Shown here piece by piece: positions 1 through 10,580 of a DNA stretch of 64,000 nt. Position 1 is the first letter of the stretch; the number at the start of each line of letters is the position of its first letter. The notes under the pieces are model-generated. The model was not told the origin of the DNA. It did no database searches and saw only the letters and a list, made by a program, of their open reading frames with translations. The stretch is taken from the NCBI RefSeq assembly GCF_030247195.1, contig NC_080671.1, forward strand, positions 200,690,397 through 200,754,396, written 5' to 3'. A program made the translations under genes and the position numbers. The stretch comes from Topomyia yanbarensis (Eukaryota; Arthropoda; Insecta; Diptera; Culicidae).

Positions 1-446
1 AAATAAGGGTCCCGAGCGACGTGTGTACAATTCTAAAGAGCTATTTCCAGAACCGGGTACTGATCTATAACACAAACGAGGCACGAAAATCGATTAAAAT
101 CACGGCAGGAGTCCCGCAAGGTTTATCCTGAGTCCAACGCTATGGAACGGGATGAACAACGGTGTGCTGACGCTTAAGCTGCCTACGAACGTAGAGATCG
201 TCGGGTTCGCGAACGACATCGTAATAACGGTACTGGGAGTGATGCGTAAGGAAGTGGAAATGTTGGCGATGATGGAGGCGATCGACAGGAGCGGAAACTG
301 GATGCAAGCAGTGAAGTTGTAAATAGCCCATCACAAAACTGATGCTATTGTTCAGCATCAGAAAGGTACTGCAGCGAGCAGAAATAACTGTCGGCGATCA
401 TGTCATAGTCTAGAAGCGGGCTTTGAAATTGCTGGGCGTCCCATAT
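1..446 (+). pseudogene. R1-clade non-LTR retrotransposon, RT-domain relic (truncated at both ends)
   Basis: This is a fragment of the reverse transcriptase of an R1-type LINE. Reading in two frames gives an RT motif GVPQG at about 108-122. After a frameshift there the reading continues as a block resembling SPTLWN, followed by a motif reading FAND at 205-216 where active enzymes have F/Y-ADD. Further downstream an IAHHKT block and a KLLGV-like block (ending near 446) match the usual order of R1-clade RTs. A stop codon near 320 and the Asp-to-Asn change in the catalytic motif show it is dead. The 5' part lies outside the window, and the 3' side ends abruptly where a dispersed repeat begins at 447. 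The clade is inferred from remembered motif layout. Confidence 0.75.
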
Positions 447-548
447 AAACCTTTCCACCATTATATTAAACATAACTAGCCATGGAATTGTAGTCTGGAC
501 AAATGATAAAGACACAATTGAACCACTAGGTGGATTAAAACAGGTTTT
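447..548 (+). repeat. Dispersed repeat family B, short copy
   Basis: This block, ending in a stretch that reads CACAATTGAACCACTAGG, recurs on the + strand at 46595-46785 and in reverse complement at 21015-21220. It abuts the R1 relic, so it may be an insertion or a co-amplified flank. It has no coding capacity. The family name is a local label only. Confidence 0.65.
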
Positions 549-1331
549 GTTTACCTCTAGTACATTTACCAAATGTACTATAATTTGGACGTTTTATTCA
601 ATTTAATTGAATTTATTCTATTTCATTTTATTTAAAATTCATGCCCATGTTGTTTACAAACAACAACGTTTTTGAACAGCTGTAACATTCGATTTATTTC
701 AGGAATCCGTAAAAAATGATAACTATTGGGGCTTTAACTCTTCCTTTCAGAACTAATGGTTGCTAGTATTATCCATAAAACTGAGGTTATCGCAATGAAC
801 CAGGTTAGATCGAGGGATTGCCCTTCCTATGATCATTCTCAGGGATAGACCGTTCCAACATCAAATTATGGTCTTGTCAAATTTTGGTCTTATCAAACTG
901 CAAATGACGTGAAACCCCAAGATGGTACCAGATAAGGTATAGGCATACGTAAAGTGAGAGTTTTGGTTTTACGATTGGCAAGATCGACATTGCGTAAATA
1001 CTGAATCACTTCCCAAAAAAGAGGTTAATAAAAACGAAATTAATTAAAACAATGTTTTGAATATAGAAACTAGTACTTTTAGCCTCTCGAAGCGTTTGCC
1101 ACCAAAATATTATTGTACACACATGCATACACCTTATGGAGATTATCTTGAATCTGTTTTGCGTTTGTCAAATCTGCCACTCTTTTTATTCTTATCCGGA
1201 CACGCTCTTTTTCCCTTTGGGGCAGATTCCACTGGAACAGTGCTGCCAGGGATAGTTTCAGTGAACGGCGAATACTAAATTTTACTATATCTTTGTTGAC
1301 TTAAATTATTATTGAAAACAGAAAAAACCTA
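549..1331. other. AT-rich stretch, nothing recognised
   Basis: No RNA gene, repeat partner or plausible coding region was seen. The 73-codon open frame at 1057-1278 has no recognisable motif. Confidence 0.4.
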
Positions 1332-1556
1332 TTCACGGTGTTCCTAAAACCGTTATAAATAAAAAAATTACCATAAATTTGTCATACGGCATTCGAAAGA
1401 TACAGTATCCAAGCATCTTCTCAGTGGATTTCGAAATGATCCATCGAGAGATTCGAGAGAAATTGCAATTTGAAGTTTTATGACACTTTTCATAAGGCTA
1501 CCAGCAAACACCCACGGGTTTGGTCCTATCTCTATAAACCAAAAAATAATCGTGGA
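1332..1556 (-). repeat. Dispersed repeat family A, copy 1
   Basis: Reverse-complement match to 7078-7272. Both contain the block reading GTGGGTGTTTGCTGGTAGCC next to GATAGGACCAAACCC. The third copy (10418-10580 continuing at 12324) sits inside the MosquI-like element. The copies are clearly diverged from one another, and no coding capacity is seen. Confidence 0.75.
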
Positions 1557-4318
1557 ATAATGAATCGTTTAAGTGTCATTTTTTGAACCGCAAAATTAAA
1601 AGTAATCTAATGTAAATCTAATGTAATGTAAAAGCAATAAAGTAATCTAATTGGCAGTAAAGGAGATAAATGTCTGCAAAGTGTCCAAAATATGGAGGTT
1701 TCTAAATTTAGCCTATCATTCGTTCTTCAACATTGTATTTCTATCTCTTTTGATTTCTGTGTAAATTCATTGTCAATTGTGATTTATCTAACTTTTCTTT
1801 GCATACGTCCATTGGAAAGGTGTGAAAATTTTCTATCAAATTAAGTCCTAATATTTTTAAGTATTTTGTGACTTTTTTTAAGTAAAGTTATTCGAAGATA
1901 ATATTTTTATGGTGTAGGCTATTGCGATTTTTTGTTATTCTCAAAGGCCCTCTTCATACCGTTAGTGTTAGTGTCAAAGTCAGATCAGATGCCAAATTTC
2001 ACATAGTTTTGACAATTTTTGACCCCAATCCCCTTCGATTGAATGTTTTGCCATTGACACTAGTGGAAAATAACTGGTGAAATTACATTAAATTCGAGAA
2101 TTTTCGAACTAGCCTTAAGAAAATTTAAGTTCATACATTTTTCAAAGGGAAGAATATCAATATGAGAATACATCCGTTACTTGAAAAATACGGAAGTTGG
2201 GGTGTTGGGATATTTTGTTTTTAAAATCCCCTTTTTTCAATAACATGTAGTCTAAAAATCATAAATTTTTGCAGTTGTTCAATAACTCTGTACCGGTTGA
2301 GATTGGCTGGATTCCTGATTAGATGTTAGGTGCAAAACGATTTTTTCCGTCAAATATAGCGTCGTTCTTATTGATGAAATTCAATATGTTTTTATATTAC
2401 TGTGTTGGGATATATGAGCTAGTTTATTTATAGAGTACCGGTGTTTCAACATTAATTTTAATTAGAATGCAAGGTGATTTTACTACGCAAACGCGTAAAA
2501 CATCCATTTCATTTTTATGTGTCGAAATCATTGATAATACCAAAAAATTACATCGTTATTACATTTTTTTTCAATTAACTGAAGGATAGATTAAATAAAA
2601 GTTTTAAATGTAATTGCTGCGGAAGGACGTGTTTGTATGATAGTGATAAAATAAAATAAATAGGAATGGTAAATTTTTTCCTTGTTTCGAGAGTATTTGT
2701 ATTAAAATGTATGGCATTTTATTATTAAATATTGTAAAAGTTGTTTTTTTAAAAGTTACATTTTCAGGAGTCCGTTCAAGTTGAATTTCATTTCAATGTG
2801 AGTACCATTTTATTAATATATTTTTCAACACAATTTTTAAATATATCAATTTTACCGCATTTACAGTATTACCGCGCGGTGAGGTGCAGTAAATGCGGTT
2901 CGGTTTTACTATTTTTTGCAGTTGCGGTGCTGACAATCCATTTACCGCCCACATCCGCACCGCAACGAACCCTATTCCTGACATTTATTGATTCTACAAC
3001 TTAGTAACTACTCATTTAAGTGATTTCTATAGTCTTATTTTACGCGCGAAAATATCATCTCTTCTTATAATACATTCTACCACGTCGCGAAAAGTTGGGC
3101 AGCAAAAAACGTTGTACCACATGCTTGCATTTCTATTGCTGGTCAAAGTAGTTGACGTATCGTCTTTTGTTTCGTTGACCTTTTTTAACTAATTGAAACG
3201 TTTGTCAGGTCTCATTATAATTTGCGTACTTTAAATACCTGTAATCCCATCATGTTTCCATTTTGTAATCACTTTGTTTGTGAATTAGGGAGTCTCAGTG
3301 CAGAGATCATCTTACCCTGGAGAACTTCCCCTAAATACAATGTAAAAATGGAAAATTTTCTGTTCGTATTCGCTAGTTGCACCCATTACAAGCGCTAGAA
3401 CCTTTAAAAAAGTTGCCCTCCGCCATATAACTACAGTTGAAATCTGCAACGGAAGTGCCAGAGCATACGGATATCAAATGATCATAATCATGTTTGTATA
3501 ATTCAAGTGCTATAATAGTGTAGTTAAAATATTTAAACAACTCTTCTCCCTTTTCGAGTACGTACCTTTCTCGATGCATGCTTGTTTCACACTATCGACT
3601 ACCGACGATGCTGCCGGCTGATGTTACCGAAGTAGAAGTGTCTAGCAGAGGTTCTTATATAATAGCACACTTGAGGGAAAGTGGTTCCGTTTCCACACAT
3701 GACATCAGCACCACACGCACAGCTACGGATGAATATCGTTATGCAAATGTTGTTTGATATTCATCTTTGTGATACGAGAGTGCTTAATCTTACAAATTGC
3801 GGGAAAGTTGTTTGAGCGCTAATCGTGGCAACAAATTAAACGCCTGTACAGACCGAAGCCCTAACCCAAATGGTAGGTGCAAGTGCATTCATTCAAGATA
3901 GCAGATTAGTGATTGGGAGTCAGAGCATCCTTCAGCACATCTGGTTTACAATTGGATTGAGATGTAACATTCCCAAAGCCAACTTATTTTTATCAATAGA
4001 TCGATGATAGCTACATACATCAGTCAGTGTGAGCTAATTTATGACTCTGCCTCCAACAACAGATGTTCATTAATCAATCCGGAAAAAGGGGAATCAGTTT
4101 TGCCAAGTCATATACACTTAACGAATAAATCTGATCTTAAGCAAGATATAATCTAGTCGTTATTAAATTACTTCATCTGATTTGGTTCGCTGTGATGAAT
4201 TGAATAACAAAAATTAAATTGATTGGATCCATCTTAATAAAATCTCTGCATCATTTTTCTCTTCCTTTTCCTACAAACGATTTGAAGCTGATAATAATTT
4301 CACTGTGCAATTATAACG
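1557..4318. other. AT-rich intergenic stretch with a GC-richer hairpin cluster
   Basis: Mostly unremarkable AT-rich DNA. At 2853-2970 there is a compact GC-richer patch with two small inverted repeats: ACCGCATTTAC (2854-2864) pairs with 2889-2899, and GTTGCGGTGC (2921-2930) pairs with 2957-2966. This could be the core of a decayed small TIR element. Open frames here are short and unconvincing. Confidence 0.4.
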
Positions 4319-4543
4319 TTCTCTGTGAGGATTAGTTCAAAGATTAGTCGAAGATGTAAAATGTCTATCTCTCAAGAGAAAAAAGTTATAAAGTGAAGCA
4401 GAAGTACATATCGGGATACTCCCTTAAAAGAGTTTTTTGCTATATTTTTTTATTTGATTTTTGACAATTTCCGGAGAGTTATAGATGCTTCAAAAAACTA
4501 CTATTTGCGAAACATTTCAACTCGTTGTATCTTTTCTTAAAGG
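4319..4543 (+). repeat. Dispersed repeat family C, copy 1
   Basis: Matches the reverse complement of 22895-23125. Shared blocks include GAAGATGTAAAATGTCTATC and a region around GCGAAACATTTCAACTCG. The phrase about a TCGAAGA core also resembles part of the foldback elements at 18.3 and 33.8 kb, so these may all be related TIR-element arms. Confidence 0.65.
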
Positions 4544-5516
4544 ACTTTTTTTTAATTTATACTTTAACTTTAAGGGGCCACAGTTTGCAGAGTAGTAGGT
4601 AGCAGCTGCTAAACTTATTTTCTTTTTGTTCAGAAGTACATGCCTTATCGACACATGTATAACTGATAGGGGATCTAGCGGAATAATTTAAAAAAACTCA
4701 GAATAAAATACCTTAGCCTTTTGTATTGATAATAATTATTCTGGTGTTAATTTTCCAATCATAGCGTTCGTTTATATTTAAAATCGAAATTGAATTGAAC
4801 ATGTTTTACTATTCAAAACCATTTGATCCATTAAATAAACACATCTACTCTTATGGCACTTTCGTGTTTGACAGTGCACTACACCGATGTCGTCGGTGCT
4901 ACACTCATTCAAACTTGGGTGTAATCAGTCTATCTCTTTCTTTGCACTACACCGGTGTAGCACCAAGAAAAAACGAAAACGCTGTTAGTTGCGCAGTTGC
5001 TAATTTAGATTTCCATAGTTCAGCCAAATACAAATTAAATACTCCAAGATCTCATACAAAAGGGACATAATTTTATGGCTCACCGAAAACTAGATTTAAA
5101 GAACTCTTTGCTTTATTTCTGCTGAACAAGTTGCAAGTATTAAAACATTTTTTTAATTGGCAACGCGGTTTGATAGATCCAATCAGAGCACGCCATCGTG
5201 GAGGTTATTTGTTGACAACATGATTTACATTTAACTCTGGATCAAATATTCATTGTTTCCTCACAACGATGAAAAGGTATAAAGCAGAACAATAACCCAT
5301 AATGGTAAGTCATTATTCAATGAATTTGTTGCAATGATTTTATTGCGATAGCAATTCAATTCTTTGAAGGTAAAATCATTGTTACAATAGTCAAATGGAT
5401 TGTTTTAAAGAGCTTGCGATACTCAGGATCTCAGCATTTAGGAACCGGAGCGATCGCATCATTGAAGCAGCATTGCTTATAATACAACCACTTAGAGAGG
5501 GATAAACTATATATTT
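4544..5516. other. AT-rich stretch, nothing firm
   Basis: Contains a pair of similar blocks, GCACTACACCGATGTCG near 4876 and GCACTACACCGGTGTAGC near 4944, which could be ends of a tiny decayed element. Nothing else is recognised. Confidence 0.3.
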
Positions 5517-5752
5517 GGTCGGTGTTAAGTCAGACCGGACTAAACCGCAAAATCTTAAAAAGTGAGATAATTGTAGCATTGGATAAAGAATTTTTTTAGC
5601 TGCATTCGACTTTTGCCAGAATTGTAATATGTTACAATTGGCAAAAATAAATTTCGAATTACAATGTAAAGGATGCTGCGATTAAAACTTTAAACTCGTT
5701 TTTCTCGAAATCAACACGATGTCACTTAGTCCGGTCTGACTTTATACCGACC
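5517..5752 (+). mobile_element. MITE (236 bp) with about 27-bp TIRs and 4-bp TSD, copy 1
   Basis: The left end reads GGTCGGTGTTAAGTCAGACC and the right end is its imperfect reverse complement. Flanking ATTT at 5513-5516 and 5753-5756 is a likely 4-bp TSD. A second copy in the opposite internal orientation lies at 38214-38461. It has no coding capacity, so it would need a transposase in trans. The 4-bp TSD does not settle the superfamily. Confidence 0.85.
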
Positions 5753-5830
5753 ATTTATGGAACTAGAGTCTGACTGTAGCAGATTGGAGTCACGGAATTT
5801 CTTGGTGGATTCGTGACGCATGAAAAACAC

Positions 5831-6338
5831 TTAAGGTTCAAGTTACCTTTTTTAAGCATGTGTTAGAATTGAACGCTTGGTAGTGTGCGTAGAAAAATTT
5901 GTGTTCAGCTTTGCCACCGGATTATCCATTTAAACCTTTTTAAAACTCTAAAAGAAGAATATCAGTCGATTTATTAGATCATCACGATTCAATTCATGCA
6001 AAATACCTGCTGGAAAAACCATCGGCTTAGCTAAATGGTGCTTTTGAAAAAGTGGCTGTGGTTTTTTCATTGCGCAGTTGTGTTGCGTACCCCAGCTCGG
6101 TGTGGTAGTGTGATAAAAAATCACAGCCACTTTTTCAAAAGCACCATCCAGCTAAGCTGATGGTTTTTCCAGCAGGTATTTTGCATGAATTGAATCGTGA
6201 TGATCTAATAAATCGACTGATATTCTTCTTTTAGAGTTTTGAAAAGGTTTAAATGGATAATCTGGTGGCAAAGCTGAACACAATTTTTCTTACACATACT
6301 ACCAAGCCTTGAGGTAACTTGAGCCTTAAAAATGACGC
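5831..6338. mobile_element. Foldback element, about 0.5 kb with roughly 235-bp inverted arms
   Basis: The left arm (about 5831-6071) and right arm (about 6110-6338) are near-perfect reverse complements, for example AAAGAAGAATATCAGTCGAT in the left arm and its complement in the right. They are separated by a spacer of roughly 40 bp. The transcript of either strand would form one long hairpin. No clear TSD was found. Open frames inside are by-products of the palindrome. Confidence 0.85.
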
Positions 6339-6487
6339 GTAATGAAAAAATAATTAGAATCGGTCAACAAACCATTGAGATATGGCCTTTTGAAGTAAAC
6401 ATTCCAACTTTTATCTATTTTTTTAATTTACACATTATATTTAACGTTTGGTAGACAACCCTATTTTCATATTTTTTCAGTGTACCA

Positions 6488-6800
6488 CACACCTAGAAAA
6501 AATCGTGTAAATTTACGTCTCCTGACCATGACATATATGAGCATCAAAAATGACATAGTTTTACGTTTGGTTATAATTTTACATATCGTTGAATTTTGCG
6601 AGTCACGTAATTTTACTCCACATATGGCGTTTGTTTAAAATGTTGAAGAGTGTAATTTTATGGCACTGCGCACGGAAAGTACATCTTTCATGTAAAATTA
6701 AACAGAGCACTATTATATTTCGTCATTTCGTCAATTACGGTTTGTTAGATTGTGGCATGTTTGTTACGTCAACGATAAAATTCAGATTTTTTTGGTGTGC
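6488..6800. mobile_element. Small TIR element (MITE-like), family with 7565-7828
   Basis: The left end has CACACCTAGAAAAAAT followed by TTTACGTC. The right end mirrors it with TACGTCAA and TTTTTTTGGTGTGC. The element at 7565-7828 has the same architecture. Terminal identity is imperfect and the TSD is not clear. Confidence 0.55.
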
Positions 6801-6989
6801 ATATAAATAACACCTTTTGTATATTACATTTATGTAACTAAATGGTAAGGTTTTCCTTTAAAAACCGCAACACGTATAAACGATCTAAATAGTCAATAGA
6901 CAAACATGGATTCACTCTTGAAGTCTGGTAGAAAACCCATCTATGACCGCATACCACATCCAAACCGTTATAACTTTCGATTCCGTCAA

Positions 6990-7272
6990 TGAAATATTTT
7001 CAAACTTGCAGGGGATATACTTGATTAGTATATCTTTCGAATGCCATGTACTAAATAAGTAGACAAATATTTTTTTGTTTATAGAGATAGGACCAAACCC
7101 GTGGGTGTTTGCTGGTAGCCTTATGAAACGAATCATAAAACTTCAAATCGCAATATCTCTCGATGGATCATTTTGAAATTCACTGAGAAGATGCTTGGAT
7201 ACTGTACCTTTCGAATGCCGTATGCCAAATTTATGGTCATTTTTTGTTAATAACGGTTTAGGAACACCGTGT
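6990..7272 (+). repeat. Dispersed repeat family A, copy 2 (carries the empty pogo site)
   Basis: Shares 6993-7160 with 10427-10580 and 7078-7272 with the reverse complement of 1332-1556. At about 7147-7165 it reads AATCGCAATATCTCTCGATG without interruption. The related copy in the MosquI-like element is split exactly at that TA by a pogo-like transposon. Confidence 0.8.
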
Positions 7273-7460
7273 TACCGTATCTAGTCGATTGATCCGCTTC
7301 AGATCTAGGAAACAAAAAGAGAGACAGAAGTGGATTCAATGCGATATTTTCCAATATGACGTAGACTCCAAGGCGATGGTAGGATGATTTTACATAGAAT
7401 TAGACAAACTAGAAGACACGACATTACAGGCTCTCTGAAACAAAGTTGTGCAATTAGTAG

Positions 7461-7503
7461 GTATCCATGTATGTATGTATGTATGAATGTATGTATAAAT
7501 GTA
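7461..7503 (+). repeat. Tetranucleotide microsatellite (ATGT)n, interrupted
   Basis: About ten imperfect units of ATGT. It explains the shadow peptides rich in repeated Tyr-Ile-His-Thr on the other strand. Confidence 0.85.
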
Positions 7504-7564
7504 TTGGAGCAATGTATCCCTAAGCAACATGGACGGACAGCCTCTGAGCTGCCAAAACGCGCAT

Positions 7565-7828
7565 GCACAGCAAAAAAAATTATGTAACTTTACGTCTTGC
7601 CAGATGCACATAAAAGAGCTTCCCAATTCACATAAATTTTCATTTTATTACATGTAAAAATGTGAGATGTTCGGCTTTTTCTAGATTATTCAGGCTGAAT
7701 TTTACATCAAAAGAGTCACAATATTCAATTTTACATGTCATAGCATATAAAATCCTATTATCGGACAGAAAAATACGTCGCTGCGTTGTTTACGTCAAAT
7801 GTAATTTTAATTTTTTCTAATAGTGTGG
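7565..7828. mobile_element. Small TIR element (MITE-like), second copy
   Basis: Ends read GCACAGCAAAAAAAATT...TTTACGTC on the left, and TTTACGTC...AATTTTTTCTAATAGTGTGG on the right. The layout matches 6488-6800, though the internal sequence has diverged. Confidence 0.55.
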
Positions 7829-8344
7829 GAAACCGGGTGCGCGGTCAAACGTGCTTTATGGTAGCACTGCACATACTGGCAAGTGCATCGGTGAGATGGT
7901 AGGTGTACAGTTTATGCACATAGGCTCCAGAAATAGGTTGTTGAGACAGTCCGATTGCACACTGATAAATAACAAAATAACAATAACAAATCATGCTTCG
8001 CATCGTAATCAATTTTAATTTTGTTATTAGAAGATTTCACAAGTGATGTGGGATTTCTGCGTGGACTTTTTGAGCAGCAGTATTGATCGAATTCTCAATG
8101 AAAAATATTCAATAAACTATGACTTGATAGTCCTAAAAAGAACTATTAAAATCGATACATGGTGAATCGTATCTGAATAATTATTGTATGAGGCTTCCAT
8201 GGTAGTAGTTATTCTATGAGCTTTTAGGTAAAATAACAAACTATAATGCACAACAGCCCGGCACATGTTGTGTTCTCAAACACTCAGATGGATGATGAAA
8301 ACCCGTTCTCGTCAATCTCATTTCGGTATAAACAAATGACCCTG
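7829..8344. other. Unassigned spacer
   Basis: No recognised feature between the MITE-like element and the SINE tail. Confidence 0.35.
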
Positions 8345-8560
8345 TATGAGCATGAGCATGAGCATGATGATCGTACAATTCGTAGTTGCTACTCCATCAT
8401 TGACCAGAACAAGCGAAATTGCACAGAGAATCATCGAATGGGGCCTGAGAATAGCTATCCATCCTCAATGTGCATGTTTCGGGAGTTCTATACTTTGAAA
8501 TGCCAATAACGGCGCCGGTCACGTCCTTACAGTCATCGGGGAAGACCGTAATACAAGTAC
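8345..8560 (-). mobile_element. SINE fragment with GAGCAT-type tail, copy 1
   Basis: Begins (as seen on +) with GAGCATGAGCATGAGCATGA, then shares a body with 62241-62540, including GGGCCTG and AACGGCGCCGG blocks. By comparison with the better bounded copy at 41537-42077, the simple repeat is the 3' tail and the element lies on the minus strand. The tRNA-like head is missing here, so this copy is 5'-truncated. Confidence 0.6.
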
Positions 8561-8599
8561 TATTAATCGTATATAAACTTTGGTATTTATTATTATAAG

Positions 8600-9197
8600 A
8601 AAGCTTCTGGAAGTACGTCTATGATCAGAGGAAAGAAAGCGGGCTTCCAAGAACCATGGTTAATGGTGATGATGACACATCCTCAACTGAAGGTATTTGC
8701 CGCCTTTTCCGCGATCACTTCAGTAGTGAAGACCTTGACAGAAATTCCATCTTAAACGCGGCAAATAATGTTCCGTGCTTTCCATCCGTTGGATTTCCAT
8801 CACTCGTTTCTAATGCATTAGTTCTAGAAGCGTGCTCACTCTTAAAAACTCATCCAGCCCCGGCCCTGATGGCATTCCATCGATAGTTTTGAAAAATTGT
8901 GCCACTAACGTCGCGTTTCTATTGGCAGCTATATTCAACCGTTCGCTACCTACAGGAACATTCCCAGAAATCTGGAAAAAGTAGTTTCTTTTCCCAGTGC
9001 ACAAAAAAGGAGACAAGTGCATCTCGAACGCGGCATTGCAGCTTTATGTGCATCGTCTAAGCTGTTCGAGTTGATAATAGTTGATTTCGTGTCACGCTGC
9101 TGCTCATACTACATATCCGCTGATCAACACGGGTTCTCTCCCAAGCGTTCACCAAACACCAATCTGGTTTGCTATACTTCCTACATCATCCAAGAGA
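8600..9197 (+). pseudogene. Jockey/CR1-type RT, N-terminal part (interrupted)
   Basis: Reading from about 8605 gives FWKYV...SGLPR, then the linker typical of Jockey-group RTs. An SSPGPDGIPS motif near 8855-8880 follows, then a block resembling FNRSLPTGTFPEIWK, which ends in a TAG near 8980. PVHKKGDK follows, and then a block resembling SKLFELI, which normally leads into RT motif 1. Two frame changes occur, near 8850 and after 9000. The sequence stops at 9197, exactly at the insertion point of the MosquI-like element, and resumes at 17373. Confidence 0.75.
9186..9197 (+). repeat. Target-site duplication, left copy, for the MosquI-like insertion
   Basis: TCATCCAAGAGA here recurs at 17374-17385 directly after the A-rich 3' end. 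With one more A on each side (9185, 17373) the match is 13 bp. It falls in the middle of the host LINE's RT codons, so removing the insert restores the RT reading order. Confidence 0.9.
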
Positions 9198-9500
9198 GCA
9201 TATACGTCTCCCAATCTTTGAACGGAACGGATCGTTATATTTCACAGTGGTGTTCGGTGTGTAAATTTCAGTGATCCAAGGTCATCCTTTGTTCGTTCGT
9301 TAGCTGCCATTCTGCTGGTGCCGGCAGTAAATCCAGTACATTGTTTTCGCTGGTGCGGAACAATCGACGTTGTTTGCAGATAAGTTTTGCTTTATTTTTT
9401 TCCTCGTTTGCTTTCTTTCCTTTTCCCTACTTTTACTTTACCTTGTAATCAAATAATAAGACACATTCCCGTTTATATAACGCTCTGCCCTCGTGCTTAA

Positions 9501-10417
9501 ATGGCCGAGGGCGAAATACCATCTGATGTAATCATGGAAGTCCATGATCCCCCTAATACTCGCATTGCTCCCCGTATAAAGCAGTACCCAGAAGGTTCCT
9601 CTGGGCCATGGGTGGTATATTTTCGGACCGGAGAGAAACCGGTTAATATATTAAAACTTTCTCGAGATCTGACTGCTAATTACCCGGCCGTAACTCAGAT
9701 AACACGTGTTCGGGCAAACAAGATACGTGTTCTTGTGAGTGATCTCGGCCAGGCAAACGCGATTGCTTGCTGTGAGCGCTTTACGCGGGAATTTAAAGCG
9801 TACGTGCCTTGTGTGGCCTGTGAAATCGATGGGGTAGTGTCCGAACCGGGCCTGAAATGCGATGAACTGTTGGAGCACGGGGTTGGCTGCTTTAAGGACC
9901 CCTCACTTGAACAGATTAAGATCTTGGAATGCAAACAATTGTATACCGCAAACACCGAGGGAGGTAAGACTACCTACTCTCTATCAGTCTCGATTCGGGT
10001 GACATTCGCCGGGTCCTCTCTTCTCAACTACATCCTCCTTGACAAGGTTCGCCTACCAGTTCGCCTGTTCGTACCGCGGGTCATGAACTGCAGCAATTGC
10101 TAGCAGTTGGGCCACACAGCCACATATTGTGGAAATAAGAAACGATGCGGCAAATGCGAAGGAGAGCATGAGGATGACTCTTGCGACAAAGAAACTGAAA
10201 AGTGTGTTTGCTGCGGGGGACCTTCACATGCTCTTAAATCATGTCCTGCGTACAAGCAGCGCGGGGATAAAATTAAGCGCTCCCTTAAGGAACGCTCAAG
10301 GCGTTCTTATGCAGAAATGCTAAAGAATGCTTCGCCATCTGTCCTGTCCGAAAATCCCTATGCTGGTTTGGCTAACGTTGAGCAAGAATCTGACGACCCA
10401 CGAGAGGGAACATCCTT
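9501..10417 (+). pseudogene. MosquI-like ORF1 (Gag-like nucleic-acid-binding protein), 5' portion
   Basis: The frame opens with ATG at 9501, about 300 bp into the element. It encodes an N-terminal region of roughly 190 residues, then three zinc knuckles. The first is CX2CX4HX4C and has a TAG stop (10101-10103) in the residue after its second cysteine. The second is CX2CX3HX4C (CGKCEGEHEDDSC) and the third is CX2CX4HX4C. ORF1 proteins of this kind coat the element's RNA. A lysine-rich segment follows, and then the reading is cut at 10417 by an insert. The frame resumes after the duplicated segment, at 12584. The stop in an otherwise clean frame suggests this copy inserted fairly recently or was complemented in trans. 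Confidence 0.85.
10170..10417 (+). repeat. 248-bp direct repeat, left copy (within ORF1)
   Basis: Apparently identical to 12336-12583 by eye, and both copies encode the same peptide from the second zinc knuckle to DDPREGTS. The two copies flank a 1918-bp insert (10418-12335). This is far longer than a normal TSD. Confidence 0.9.
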
Positions 10418-10580
10418 TTCATTTTCAAACTTGCAGGGGATATACTTGATTAGTATATCTTTCGAATGCCATGTACTAAATAAGTAGACAAATATTTTTT
10501 TGTTTATAGAGATAGGACCAAACCCGTGGGTGTTTGCTGGTAGCCTTATGAAACGAATCATAAAACTTCAAATCGCAATA
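10418..10580 (+). repeat. Dispersed repeat family A, copy 3, left piece
   Basis: Closely matches 6990-7150 of family A, and continues after the pogo-like element at 12324-12335. It is the outer layer of the insert in ORF1. Its ends do not coincide with the ends of the family-A copies elsewhere. Confidence 0.85.

Noticed and set aside
5948..6130. Small minus-strand gene in the 6 kb region
   Set aside because: The frame is a by-product of the foldback palindrome, since the same residues occur on both arms.
9501..10487. Host CCHC zinc-finger gene
   Set aside because: Position, the three-knuckle layout, the adjacent RT/RNase H frame and the TSDs show it is ORF1 of a LINE.
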